DNA of 64,000 nt, from positions 92,054,684-92,118,683 of the forward strand of contig JAMXBB010000001.1 in assembly GCA_024138015.1 (NCBI GenBank). The letters are read 5' to 3'. Below are positions 1 through 10,788 of this stretch, one piece after another. A program made the translations under genes and the position numbers. This stretch comes from Lumnitzera littorea. Taxonomy: Eukaryota > Streptophyta > Magnoliopsida > Myrtales > Combretaceae. The notes under the pieces are model-generated. The model made no database searches, was not told the origin of the DNA, and saw only the letters and a program-made list of their open reading frames with translations. The first letter of the stretch is position 1. Each line of letters begins with the position of its first letter.

Positions 1-2290
1 TGGATAGAAAGGGTTTATGTTCGTGATTTGGAGTGTGATTTTGAACTGAATATGGAGTTTTTGGTTTGCAGTTGAGAACATGAATATGAATGAATATGAG
101 GTTTTGTGTTTTGGTTGGGAATGCGATTCAAGGCCTTGTGTTTTTTGAGCAACTTAAGCCTTCTTTGATTGGGGATTTTCTCAAGCCCGATATTTGGGTA
201 TTTCTTCATTGTTCTTTTTCCTAGTTTTTTTCTTTTTCCTTTTCTTTTTCTTTTCCATTTTCTTTTTTTTTCTTTTTTATTTTTTCTTTTTTTAATTTCG
301 TTTCGTTTCTTTTCATTTCTTTCTTTTCTCTCCCCAAAAATAACTATCTCTTTTATCAAGTTTTTGTCTTTAGATGAATCAAGGCCTTAAATCCATATGT
401 ATAGGTTCAGAGTGCATTGGCTTAAGTAAGGTATGTGTAACCTTTGGGGTATTTGGAAAAATGTTAGCTCTTCTTCAAAGAGAATAATTTATCGAAAACA
501 AAAATTATCCTTGAATTGTTATTACTAGGGTAAGTACAAATCAGTTTTATCCTTTTCTCCTAATCAATGACCCTAACCTTCGAACTGCCCCACTATAAGG
601 TGGTTCTTGATAGAGTTTACATTTGAAATGACTCCAAATCAATCCAATGGGGTTATCAAAGGATAATTGTGTTTAGGATTTGAAAATGAATGCTAAACTT
701 CATTTCAATCTGCGTATCAAATTTAAAATGAACCTCCATTAAGGAATGAGTCCAAAATATCCTCACCATGATGTCTCTTAACTCTCAAAGTGTTTAAGGG
801 TTAGTGTATAGAATATAGCTCACCTCTTTTCATTCAAAACTTTTTAAAAGTGAGCTACTAATTCCTTACATAAGGATTGATTGACCTTACTCCCCAATTT
901 CTTGGAATACGCCCCAGTTGTGAAATTTCAAAGACTAAATGCCCTATGCCCCAGACTTATAGGTCTTAACACCCTTTAGCTTCCATATGTGATTTTGGGT
1001 TAGGTTCTTTAGAGTTCGAATGGGCTGGAACTGACAACTTTTATAGTGGAAGGGATTAATGAATTGCCCTTTTTGTTTGTATCGAGGATCAAGCTTAGGA
1101 TAGTGTTTCATGGCTTTATGTTTTGACTCGATTCATGGTTGGACTTAATGGCTCAAGCCTTGAGTTAGTTTAACTATCTTGATGGGCTAGGGCTCGAGTT
1201 TGGTTGGTTATTTTCTTGGGCCAAGTGAGTCCGCTTAGGTTAGCTGCCTTAATGGGCCAAGTAATTGTATTTGTCCTAAGTCTCATAAGGATTTGTAATC
1301 GTTAGCAAATTTCTTTCTTTTCTCTTTCTTCTTTTTTTTTTATTTTTTTTGAAAGAGAGAGAGAAAAAGTTGAGACTTTTATGTTACGGAGCCCAAGTGA
1401 TGGGATTGTAAATGGATGATTACGGAGGATTGCTTTCATAGAATTATATATACAAGCCTATACAATTTATCGTTACTGAGGGTCTATTTACAAGCGAGGA
1501 ATTCTAAAGAATAAAAGACTAAATAAAGAAAATATCTAAATCTTATTTATTCCAAATGAAGAAGGCTATTTGCAAAATATTGAATTTACCTAAAAGAATG
1601 AATATTTCTGGTTGGTAGAATACTAGGTACAATGATAACTACCTATTATTTTACAGGTTTGATTCTTTTCGGTTCGCTTCTTTTTTTTTTTTTTTTTCTA
1701 TTTACTCCGTGAAGTTTGGGCTCAGTTGATATAGGCCTAAACAAAAAGCGATAGATTTGGGCTCCCATCGATGTATGAAGGTCTGCACTAAGGTAACATT
1801 TATAGGGCTCTTCTATAGGAGCAAGATGAGCCCAATCTTGTTCCTAATAAATTTTTACTTATTTGGGATAAAAAGTTAGAACCACATCTAGAGTACTTTT
1901 AAGGCCAATGAGGTGAGTAGATGTGGATCTGTTTGGAAGCCCCTTGACTTGATCTAGCCATAGTTATGTAAAAAAAAATCAAAATTACAATCATCACCTA
2001 TTCTAAACTTTACATAGAATTATTACAAATTATTTACAAAGAAATATTACAATTGCAACTTCACAACTGCCCTTGTCCATTTAAATTTGCCACATCATAG
2101 GTTCTTGTGATTTTTTTTCTAAATGTTTTCATGTGATGCAACGGGTAGATTCTAAACGTCCTCAAGTTCTACAACCACTGTGTTTTTTTCAAAACAACGG
2201 TTCTGTAGTCGCATCTGAACTTGAGTGGGGTAACCTAATCGGCTCCGGAAGGTAGTTGTCCCACAACATCCGAAACTTACACAATGACCC
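1..2290 (-). mobile_element. Internal region of a family-B LTR element, no coding left
   Basis: Seen: the stretch 565-850 matches 38040-38310 closely in order and wording (for example the phrases around 'accccactataagg' and 'ctctcaaagtgtttaagg'), and both have a long pyrimidine tract about 250-350 bases to the left (190-350 and 37790-37860). The 38-kb copy lies directly downstream of a minus-strand gag gene, so this is the same non-coding internal part of a related element. Here no gag survives between about 1050 and 2200. The element continues to the left of the window. Inference: minus orientation, taken from the 38-kb relative. Confidence 0.6.
190..350. repeat. Pyrimidine-rich low-complexity tract
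   Basis: Almost pure T and C on the plus strand. It yields lysine/arginine-rich or phenylalanine-rich open frames on both strands that are compositional artefacts. A similar tract occurs at the equivalent place (37790-37860) in the related element, so it belongs to the element and is not a random slippage product. Confidence 0.85.
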
Positions 2291-2299
2291 CCCCTCCTA

Positions 2300-4649
2300 A
2301 GGTCCTAAGATGGTCAGATTCTAACCGTATCTACCATGCATTTATGATCAAGAAAAATAGAATAAAAATAAAGTAAACCCCCAAAGTTACCCACAGTAAA
2401 TAAACTTCAACAAAAAAAAATGTTAGTAAAAATAAATAAATAAATACATAAAATAACATACCTAAGTTTTTTTTTATTATTTTTATTATTTCATCTTTTT
2501 TTTTTTTGAAAAATAATCCTATTTTCGGCAACTTCTAGTGGCTAGCACTCTAGCGGTTTCCAGTGGAGTCGCCAAACTGTCGAGTATGATTTTTTTGTTT
2601 CATTTTTTCATTTAAAATTAATTTCCCCATTTCTCGATTAATACTAAACCCTAACCCATTTAATATTAATCATCAACTAAAGAAATTGAGAAATTCCGAT
2701 TTTTTATTGAAAATAATTTTTGAAATCGCCAACCGATCGAAATCGGGAAAAGAAAAAGAAACCGTAATCAATTGGGTGGATTGATCACGATTTGACTACC
2801 GGTCTTTGATTTCAATTTTAAGTAAAGAACTAGAGAGTTCCAAGTTTGGGAGCTAACCTATTAAATCCTTAACAAATACCACTATTTATTTACTGAAATT
2901 AGGATTATTTTTCTAATTATAATATTTAAAAAATAAATAAATAGATAAATAAAAAAATCAAAAGAAAAAGAACCTAAGTTTAACATATTTTATTGTCATC
3001 CCGAAGGTGCTTACGTACCTGCTAGCCGGGATCAGACGATCGTAGTTCTTTCTAAAAACTTTAATATATTGGTTCTTTTTATAAAAAAAAAAAATAATTG
3101 GTTGTATTTGTGTTTTTATTAACCATTTTATTTTTATTAAGAAAAATCCTTAGAAACCTAATTTTTATTCCTAATTATAAAAAAAAAAAAACCTAAAAAC
3201 CTAATTTTTGAAAAGTCTCAAATTAAGATTTTTATTTAAAAACAACTGAGTGATAATTTTTTTTATTTTCAAGAAAAACCCTAAAGATTTTATGAAATAT
3301 GCAATGTTCTATATGATGAATATTTTATATAGAAAAGATACTTAAAACATAAAATAAAAAAGGAAATATTTCTTAATCATAAAAAAGATACCTAAACAAT
3401 AGAAAAGATATCTAAACTATGAAAAAGATATTTAAACCATAGAATAAAAAAATCTAAATTATAGAATAGATGTTTGAATCATGGAAAAGATACCAAAATA
3501 ATGGAAAAGATGTGTAATTATAGACAAGATGACTAAACATAGAAAAGATGACTAACCATAGAAAATATGCCTAAACCATAGAAAAGAAATTTAAATTATG
3601 AAAAAGATGTTTAAACCATAGAAAAAAATCTAAATTATAGAAAAGATGTCTGAATTATATAAAAGAAATTTAAACTATGAAAAAGATGTTTAAACCATAG
3701 AAAAAAAATATAAATTATAGAAAAAATGTCTGAATTATAAAAAAGAAATCTAAACAATGGAAAAGATGTTCAAACCATGGAAAAGACATCTAAACTATGG
3801 AAAACAAGCTTAAACTATGGATTTTTTTATGAACAACAAAATGATTTTTTTTTTTATCTAAAAAACCCTAACATGCCTAATACAATTTTTCTCAATTAAT
3901 ACAATATACAAAGAACGAGATTTTGTAAAATATAAAATTTTATAAAAACGTCATTTTGAAAATATGAAATCTAAAAAAATAAAAATAAAAACTAAAATTT
4001 AACTTAACACATGTTCACTAGACACGAATGTTATAACTAATTACAAGCAATTAAAGACATGATAAAAATAAAAAAAAATTAGTACAAGTCTTAAAAATAA
4101 CTGCGCATATAAAATAAATAAATAAGACAAGCTATAGACAATAATTAAAAACAACTATTATATATCTGCAAGATAAAGCACATAAAGCTGATGAAAGGGA
4201 ATAAATTGGATTCCTAGTCCTATTGCGAGCACAATTATAGCATTGGTCTAAGGAGTGGGTTCGAGCGTGTTTTTAACAAATGTGTAATTGTTTTTTTTTT
4301 TTTTTGCTCGCACCATGCAACCCTTATTTATAAAACTCGAAAACAAATCTTTTGAATCGAATCAAATCGATAAAGATCCAAACTAGATTCGAATCTTACA
4401 AATTTTGATTTTATTAGATTTAATGTCACTATCTCAAATTTGTTTTTTTTTTTCGACAATTATTTAGTCAAGATTCCATCAAATTAATTTTTTCGAATTT
4501 TTTCTTTTTTTAGTTTTTTTTTCCTTTTTTTCTAACAATTTTCTATTTTTTTTGTCTTTTTTTATCATTTTTCAATTTTTTTTATTTTCTAAATTACGAC
4601 CCTAAAAACAAAAATTATAACTAATATGGGCAAAAATCGAGTGTTTACA
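2300..4649 (-). mobile_element. Family-B LTR (5' LTR of the left-hand element)
   Basis: The plus-strand right edge reads gtgtttaca (4641-4649), the reverse of an LTR start TGTAAACAC; compare TGTAGACATCCC at 32573 (minus) and TGTAGATACTTC at 19164 (plus). The block 2540-3030 is collinear with 41050-41570 and, inverted, with about 20760-21150, including the 'gagtcgcc' segment near 2565. A TATA-like ttataaataagg lies on the minus strand near 4325. The left edge near 2300 is estimated from the similarity to 40820-40900; no clean TG/CA end or target duplication was found there. Confidence 0.65.
3330..3825. repeat. Degenerate ~20-bp minisatellite inside the family-B LTR
   Basis: About two dozen tandem copies of a unit close to 'catagaaaagatgtctaaa', 18-21 bp long. 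From 3585 there is a second level: a block of four units (about 78 bp) recurs at roughly 3585, 3661 and 3740. The solo LTR of the same family at 19164-21272 lacks it, so it expanded in this copy or subfamily. Confidence 0.8.
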
Positions 4650-5161
4650 ACTATTATTCTCATAATAGTGAACATTTAACGACATTCAGAATAACTATAT
4701 AATTATTCAAGGATATTATTATAAAATAAACATATAAATAATATAATAATGAATGTCTCTAAACTCGTAAAATATAATAATGATAATATTCAATAATTGA
4801 TCTAGGCACAATCATTAGCATTACTTCTTTTTATTACTTTTGGAGAAGGAACTATTGTATTTGCTATGGTATAATTTTGTTTATATCTTGTACACATAAT
4901 GCTGATGCTTGTCTGTTAATAAATAGTAGCTAAATTCAATGAGGTCAAGTAAAATTGCACTAGCACTAATATGTAGTGTGTGGACAGATTTCCATTTAGT
5001 AAGTTCATCATATTGCCGTGGCTTTTGGGCCAATGTCTCTGGGAGTGGGCTAATTTGTTGAGACTATTAAATAGCTAGAACAATATTTTGGAAAAATTTG
5101 ACCGGGTCGGGTTTAGCAACTCCTTCCATTCTCACCATAACATATAAGAAAAACAGTTCGG
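4650..5161. other. Unannotated AT-rich intergenic stretch
   Basis: About 510 bases between the end of the family-B LTR and the small ORF cluster. No coding frame, terminal repeat or RNA gene recognised. Confidence 0.5.
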
Positions 5162-5672
5162 ATGCTTTTCCGAATATGTGGAAAAAAAAAATTATTCAAG
5201 AAATTGTTAAAGTTGAATGGTCTTCTTTTTGTAAAAATTAGAAATGTCATGGTCTTAGGATTCAAACAACTTCAGGATATGACAAAACGAATTGCTCTCT
5301 GGCGTAAATTATGCTATCGCAGAAGCTTAACAAGTTTATTCACAAAAACACGTGCCATTGTACATGGAAAGAGTAAATGCAAATCTCAAATTATTTGTAC
5401 AATTCACCTACCCAAGCTAAGGCAAGAAACATGAGTTATTTAGAGTTGTATGCCAGCTATCTGAAAGCTTTTCGCAAGCCCCGGCTGGTAAAAAACCTCC
5501 TGCGATTGCAGCAGACAACGCGAATCAAGTCCTTCTTATACTTAGAATCGTATCTGGCTCGATCTGTAACGCGTTGTCTGAGCTGGGTGAAAAATTCTAT
5601 TGTGGATCATCATGTGAGAGCAAAGGAAGAGTACATGTGCCTTGTTCTCACATGTGGTCTGTAGATCAAGAC
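5162..5672 (+). other. Cluster of short overlapping frames, possible degraded or spliced gene
   Basis: Two short plus-strand frames (90 codons from 5162, 95 codons from 5377) overlap in different phases, and the third phase is open for about 85 codons up to about 5672. Composition is clearly richer in G+C than the flanks between 5440 and 5660, and no frame is low-complexity. I do not recognise the family in any frame on either strand. The cluster is convergent with the ATL gene and ends about 65 bases from its stop codon. It could be an exon pair with frameshifts, a pseudogene, or an extended ATL 3' region read in the wrong direction. No function is claimed. Confidence 0.25.
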
Positions 5673-5737
5673 TAAGCAAGAAAATCTTGACCAGGAACTT
5701 GGAGAAAAATTGCGTCCAAAGATGCAAAAGACCAACT

Positions 5738-6601
5738 CTATGCATTGTTGATGTCTCCTTTTGAGCAACCTGAGACCTCTCCCTTGGTAACAGTCCTTTG
5801 ATGACCGTAAATTTCCTCAAAACTAATGCTGCTATCACTATGGCCTCTACCTTTTGTAATTTTCACCTTAATATGGTCTTGCAATCTCAATTTGTACCTA
5901 TCACTGCCATCTTCTCTACTCAATTCAACCGAATGTCCTGTCGTGTGCGACCTTGAAAATTTCTTCACCATCGCACGTCTTGTTAACGCCCGTGTGGCAT
6001 CATCAGGCCTGATTTGATTCAATCTTCGTGCTCCCTCTTCGTCTCGGCTTTCATGGATATCTATCCTAACTGCATCATCCTCTGATGAAGAATTACTTTG
6101 GAAAAACCTATGGATGTTGTTGTCATGAGCGATGACAGGTGACTTTTCCAACAATTTCTCAAGTGGCAAGTCGAGATTCTCGCGACAAACGGGGCAAGTC
6201 TTATGACCCTCTAGCCAAAGATCAATACATTCCTGGTGAAAAACATGGTAGCATACCGTTAAGAGGCGAAGAACGCTTTCGTCTTCGAATTCAGCCAAGC
6301 ATATTGCACATTCTAATCCACATTTTTCTTGCTGAAGATCTTTTATCGACGAATATGGGAATGCTGGGAAAGTATTTAGCAATCTAGGATCAAGGCCATT
6401 CCTAGAATTCCTAGAATTTGCTCCCCTTAAGTTTATACCAGTACCATTTTGGATATTAAACGTACTAAACAGATTCACTAAGAAACATCTACAAAAGTAA
6501 ATTGAGAAAAAGCCCACAAAAAGGAATAGAAGAATTATGACTGCTAGGACAATTGTAATTGGTGGATATTGATTGGTTACTTGGGGCGGCGGGCTCGACA
6601 T
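5738..6601 (-). CDS. ATL-family RING-H2 membrane E3 ubiquitin ligase
   Basis: A single-exon frame of 287 codons, usual for this plant-specific family. In order: a hydrophobic span at residues 15-37 (membrane anchor), the GLD motif at 69-71 followed by the FPAFPYSSIK block, then a complete RING-H2 finger with ligands C98, C101, C117, H119, H122, C125, C136 and C139, and W129 at the E2-contact position. Near residue 210 is SRSHTTGHS, resembling the conserved C-terminal ATL block. One oddity: the proline normally two residues before the third cysteine is threonine (T115). Known for the family: membrane-bound E3 ligases, many induced by elicitors or carbon/nitrogen status; the layout recalls the ATL29/ATL31 group. 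The frame stays open for 30 codons upstream of the chosen ATG without another ATG, so 6601 is the natural start. It is the only apparently intact gene wholly inside the window. Confidence 0.92.
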   Translation of the reverse strand: MSSPPPQVTNQYPPITIVLAVIILLFLFVGFFSIYFCRCFLVNLFSTFNIQNGTGINLRGANSRNSRNGLDPRLLNTFPAFPYSSIKDLQQEKCGLECAICLAEFEDESVLRLLTVCYHVFHQECIDLWLEGHKTCPVCRENLDLPLEKLLEKSPVIAHDNNIHRFFQSNSSSEDDAVRIDIHESRDEEGARRLNQIRPDDATRALTRRAMVKKFSRSHTTGHSVELSREDGSDRYKLRLQDHIKVKITKGRGHSDSSISFEEIYGHQRTVTKGEVSGCSKGDINNA

Positions 6602-7869
6602 TGGCGAAAAGAAAAGTGGTTGATTGGTGGAGTGGCCGGAGATGGAGAGGTCCCGGCCTTGGATGTTTTCATGGATGAGGCAGAAAACTCAACAGAAAAA
6701 CGAGGCAATACATGGGAACTCTTTCAAACAGATGCACACACTCTTCTCTTCCTTCTTTTTTATTATTTTTTTTTTTTATAATTTTTATTCGATAGAACAA
6801 CAGAGAAATCTCTTTCTTTTGATATATTCGGACGATGAAATTCCAGATTGGTCTTGTTTTTTTTTTTTTTTTTTTTTTAGTATATTATGCTATATTGTTA
6901 TTGTTTTGGTTATGTCATGTAGTAGAAAAGAGAAAAAATAGGAGGCATGTTAGGAATTGTGGGCATATTAAGATAGTAGGCTTAATTTGGAGTATTGACT
7001 TAGAGGGGTTGGTTTAATATCCACGGAAGGAGAAGGGTGTTTGAGGGTTTCATGTTATTGAGCGAGTCCTTCTGGTCCAGAAACTTATTGTCTCAACATC
7101 TGTTGATTTGATCTTTCGGCTCTGGTTAATGGCTCAATTATTCACCACCGGGGTTCATGGCAACTAGCTCAATTGAAATTAGGTGTTGTGGCCCATATTG
7201 GCATGTCGGGGTCTTAATATACTTTATATCGAATATCTATCAATGTTAAAAACATATAAATCAATAAATGTTGTACATTATTGTTTTATATTATAGTTGT
7301 ATCTATTTATATTGAAATCATATCTTTTGAATCGTATACCGTGCCAAACTTCATGTTTTATCTTTTTAGTCATGTTTCTAGTCCAATTAGATTCATGTTC
7401 TTGGTATTATAGAAACCATCCATCCTTATTAACATCATGCGGGCTAAGATAGTAAATTATGGAATGAAGCGGTTATGTATTGCCCAATACTGCTGGAATT
7501 CATTTTGTATCAAATTCTTATTGGTATTAAATGTATGAAAAAAAAAAAAAAACAATATATATTTCATAATCGTATGACCCATGGAATTTCTCCTAGTTAA
7601 CCATTCTCGACTATACTTTTAAGGTGTGTGAAAGTTTCATGAAACTAAACATAATGCAAAAAGTATGGCCCAAAAACAGAGGGAACAAATAATGCAAAAT
7701 GTACGCATTTTATGTTGGACGACAAAAAAACAAGAGACAACAAGATAGATTTATGTTGTTCTTTAACATGAAGCTAGCAAGTAATTATCAGGGTAAGCAT
7801 AAGCATGTATAAAATGGATGGTAAAGAGACTTTACTCGTACCTTATCCTATAAGGTGTGGATTCTAAAA
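6602..7869. other. ATL upstream region and intergenic DNA
   Basis: Relative to the ATL gene this is the promoter side. It contains long T runs near 6760-6780 and 6856-6880 on the plus strand (A runs upstream of the gene). A short minus-strand TATA-like ttataaaaaa lies near 6775, which could serve the ATL promoter. No other gene was recognised. Confidence 0.4.
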
Positions 7870-8480
7870 TTTTGGAACCATAATTTTTAGCTGCAGCACC
7901 TAAGAATTGTCCCATAGGGTATAGGACTATAAGTGGAACATGTAAATTTTGTTTTTCTTCTTATGAATTTTAAATTTATATGATATCACAAAACTAATCT
8001 ATATATAATATTACAGGTTCTTCGTATACAAAACTAATAAAATCTGTAACAAAATATGTAAAATTAAAATAATTTTCCTTTTGGCTAACTACATTTTGCT
8101 GATCCACTTTGTTAAGAGATAAATGTTTTCTTTTAAATAAATGAAAGTGATAACTCCAACCTTTCATTAACTAAATTTAGGAATTGATTCTTTTTATTTT
8201 TTTAATTGTTTCACTCATGATCCGAACAAAACAACAACTAACCTTAATTAAAAATACAGAAACCATAATTTGCTTTAAATTCAATAAATAAATTACATTT
8301 TACTTCAATTTCCAATCTCTAATTGAAACCAAACCATACTTTAAACTTCGATTTTCTTTATATTGTAAATCGAACCGCAAACCACAATTCATAATTCACA
8401 AATGAACATACAAGAGTGTAAAAAAGTTAGTAAACTCTTAATTCACTTATTTTAGTACCAAATTCTCTTGGAAGCGTGAA
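7870..8480 (+). repeat. Left copy of the DNA upstream of the Vma12-like gene
   Basis: Collinear with about 62080-62800. Shared landmarks in the same order: a 'ttttaaatttatatga' segment (about 7967 and 62170), 'aaataaatgaaagtgat' (8136 and 62529), 'aactaaatttagga' (8170 and 62556), 'catactttaaactt' (8335 and 62660) and 'aatcgaaccgcaaa' (8369 and 62773). The right copy leads directly into the intact exon 1; this left copy leads, after 4.8 kb, into the broken exon 1 at 13290. It is best explained as part of one tandem duplication. Confidence 0.8.
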
Positions 8481-9181
8481 ATGTAAGTAAATGGTTCACC
8501 TGTAGGTTCCATTTCTTATGTATCACACATTAATAGTGGTTCTTATTGAAAATATGCAACTTAGGATCTACTTATATATTACTTTAAAGAAGGGAAGAAA
8601 AAAACAAATTTTCTTTTTGACTTTATTTTCACAATAATTGGACCTTTTCACTATATTTGGCATAAGGGAAGGAATTAGGAAGGAAAGAATATAAGATGAA
8701 TGGAAGGAAAGAAAATGGAACAAATTTTTAGCCTAAATTTATTTCCACAATCATAATACGATCTTTTACTATATATAATTCTTTAGCAAAAGAATTACAA
8801 GGGTATTTAATTCCTTCCTATGTATTTCAACAATGGAAGAAAAGAAAATGGAAGAAATCTTGATCATTATTAAAGACAAAATGGGATATGATCTAAATTT
8901 ACTGATATGCCCTAAAAAATAATAGGACACATGAAAGAAAGATAGATTAAGAAGTTCAATTTTATTTTTTTCCTTTTCTCTCCTATTTTGGAGGGGACAT
9001 AAATAAAAGAGACCTAAGGAAAATTTTTTTCACATATTTTTTCAGCCTCATACCTTCTTCTCTAACTAAACAATGAATTTAGAAAATTTTAAAAGTGAGG
9101 AAAGGAAAAAAAATTACAAAAATGTGGCATTTATGAAAATAATCCCAAAAATACCGCATTTGAAATCGCCTTTTAAAAAAA

Positions 9182-9248
9182 TGATTTTAGTACACATCTA
9201 CTCAAGAGGCGATTTTAGTACACATCTACTCAAGAGGTGATTTCAGTA
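9182..9248. repeat. 31-bp direct duplication
   Basis: The segment 'gattttagtacacatctact' plus its extension through caagaggcg is present twice back to back just inside the left inverted repeat. Confidence 0.85.
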
Positions 9249-9660
9249 TAAATTATTTCAATACACCTAAATTTTATATTTTTGTCCATCCCTCCACTTT
9301 AAATTCAGTCGAACTTATATGTGATTGCAATTGAAAACTCTATTATCTTAAATTTAGTGGTTCCCATGCACGATTTTCATTGAAAACATATTTGGAATGT
9401 GCTGTTCAATAGATAGTTATTTTTTTTAGTCAATCAATCAAATTATATCTGGTTATTTGTTTGTGAAATGTTCAGTTTTGTCCAATTTCAATACTACATA
9501 AATATGCGTTTTGAATCAATATCGAAAGCTCTTAATAACTTTAAATTATGAAAAATGAAACCACTGAACGAAATACAAGTAAGCTGTCAAAATAGCTAAA
9601 TAGTGTTTCGAAAATAAAGAAAGTAAATTAAAAGTAAAATATACAAAGTTAATGACATCG

Positions 9661-9782
9661 GCATCATCGTTGAGGTTGCATTATCTTGTAGCTGAACCAT
9701 CTAAGCCATATCTTGCATTATCGTTGAGGTTGCATTATCTTGCATTATCTTGTAGCTGAACCATCTAAGCCATATCTAGCTA
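9661..9782. repeat. Tandem duplication of ~55-65 bp
   Basis: 'gttgaggttgcattatcttg' followed by the tagctgaaccatctaagcc segment occurs twice, the second copy with an extra cattatcttg. It lies inside the inverted-repeat element. Confidence 0.85.
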
Positions 9783-9904
9783 TGTGATCTGTCCACTATT
9801 TTGGTTGTAAGCACTTGAGAAAGATCCATGCATGGGGACCAGAGGAAGGTGCATCTATGTGACTCCTTCGCCCATATCATATTGAAGATCTCTAATCGAG
9901 CTCT

Positions 9905-10170
9905 TTAATAGTGTAGGGTTCGGGGGAGGGGGTGCGCGCGGGCGTGGTATGAAATTAACTAGTGGAACTCTCCGACGACAGGGGTGTGATACATAGGATC
10001 ACTAAAGCTCTCCCTAAGGAATGACCTACGGAACTCAAATCCAAGTAGTCCAAGAGATGCTGGTGACGAGAAGTGTAGAGGAGAACCATTATTGCGAATC
10101 TCTACGTCAGGTCGTCTACGTCCTTAGCCCCTAACTTAACAATGACCACATACCCTATGACCCCTACCTT
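9905..10170. other. GC-rich island inside the inverted-repeat element
   Basis: Composition jumps from the surrounding AT-rich DNA to a G-rich run (gggggagggggtgcgcgcg, 9922-9940) followed by about 200 bases of balanced composition. The minus strand has a short open stretch over 9960-10130 without family resemblance that I can name. It may be captured host sequence or the remnant of an element gene. Confidence 0.45.
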
Positions 10171-10490
10171 TTCATAGAAGTTTAAAATAACATATCATAT
10201 ACAAACGTACAGTCTTGTCCAAAAAATTATTAGTATACAACAATGTACCATCATGTATCAAGTCATAACATTGTTTCTTCGAAAAATATATACTTGAAAC
10301 CAATCAAAATGAGTAAAAATCATACATTTTCGTAGTAAAATTTAAAATAATATATCACATACAAACGTACACACTTATACAAAAAAATTATCGATATACA
10401 ATAATGTACAATTATGCATCAAGTCATAACATTATTTCTTCAAAAAACATATACTAAAAACAAATCAAAACAAGTAAAAATCATATAGTT
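10171..10490. repeat. Tandem duplication of ~155 bp
   Basis: 10175-10325 and 10328-10485 share acatacaaacgtaca, ataca-a-aatgtac, atcaagtcataacatt and gtaaaaatcata in the same order, with scattered substitutions. Confidence 0.85.
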
Positions 10491-10788
10491 TCCTATTTTG
10501 ATATCTAGAGAGAGAAAGTGATGATAACGCATTAATTGTCTCCCCATTTTTAAAAAACTTCCTATAACATACACCTACACCAAATAACTACTTCAATTCT
10601 ATGATTGATTCGTAAAAAAACAGATTTAAATTACTAATTTGGTTAAGCGTTTTCTCGGATGGTTAAAGAGAGAGAGAGAGTTTTTCAAGAAATGGTTGAA
10701 TGCAAATGAGGAATTGAAGAGACGATTTCAAGTATGGTATTTTTGGGATTATTTTCCCATATGTCACATTTTTGTAATTTTTTTTTTT

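Larger units (their letters stand above)
9106..10788. mobile_element. Non-autonomous DNA element with ~65-bp terminal inverted repeats
   Basis: The left end (9106-9171) and the reverse complement of the right end (10719-10788) agree at about nine positions in ten: both read through attacaaaaatgtg, then aaaataatcccaaaaatacc, then tgaaatcg. Nothing inside encodes a recognisable transposase. The long inverted repeats recall Mutator-like elements, but the target duplication cannot be read because both ends abut A/T runs. It lies in the 4.8-kb gap that separates the two parts of the left duplicate, so it is a likely contributor to that gap. Confidence 0.75.

Noticed and set aside
15..390. Long lysine/arginine-rich and phenylalanine-rich open frames on both strands
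   Set aside because: They are translations of a T/C-only tract that is part of a retrotransposon internal region.
2640..2660. Telomere-like ctaaaccctaaccc
   Set aside because: Only about two units; also present at the same place in the related LTR (near 41140), so it is an LTR word.
5542..5838. Minus-strand 98-codon frame over the ATL 3' end
   Set aside because: It overlaps the end of the ATL frame in another phase and has no domain; a shadow frame.
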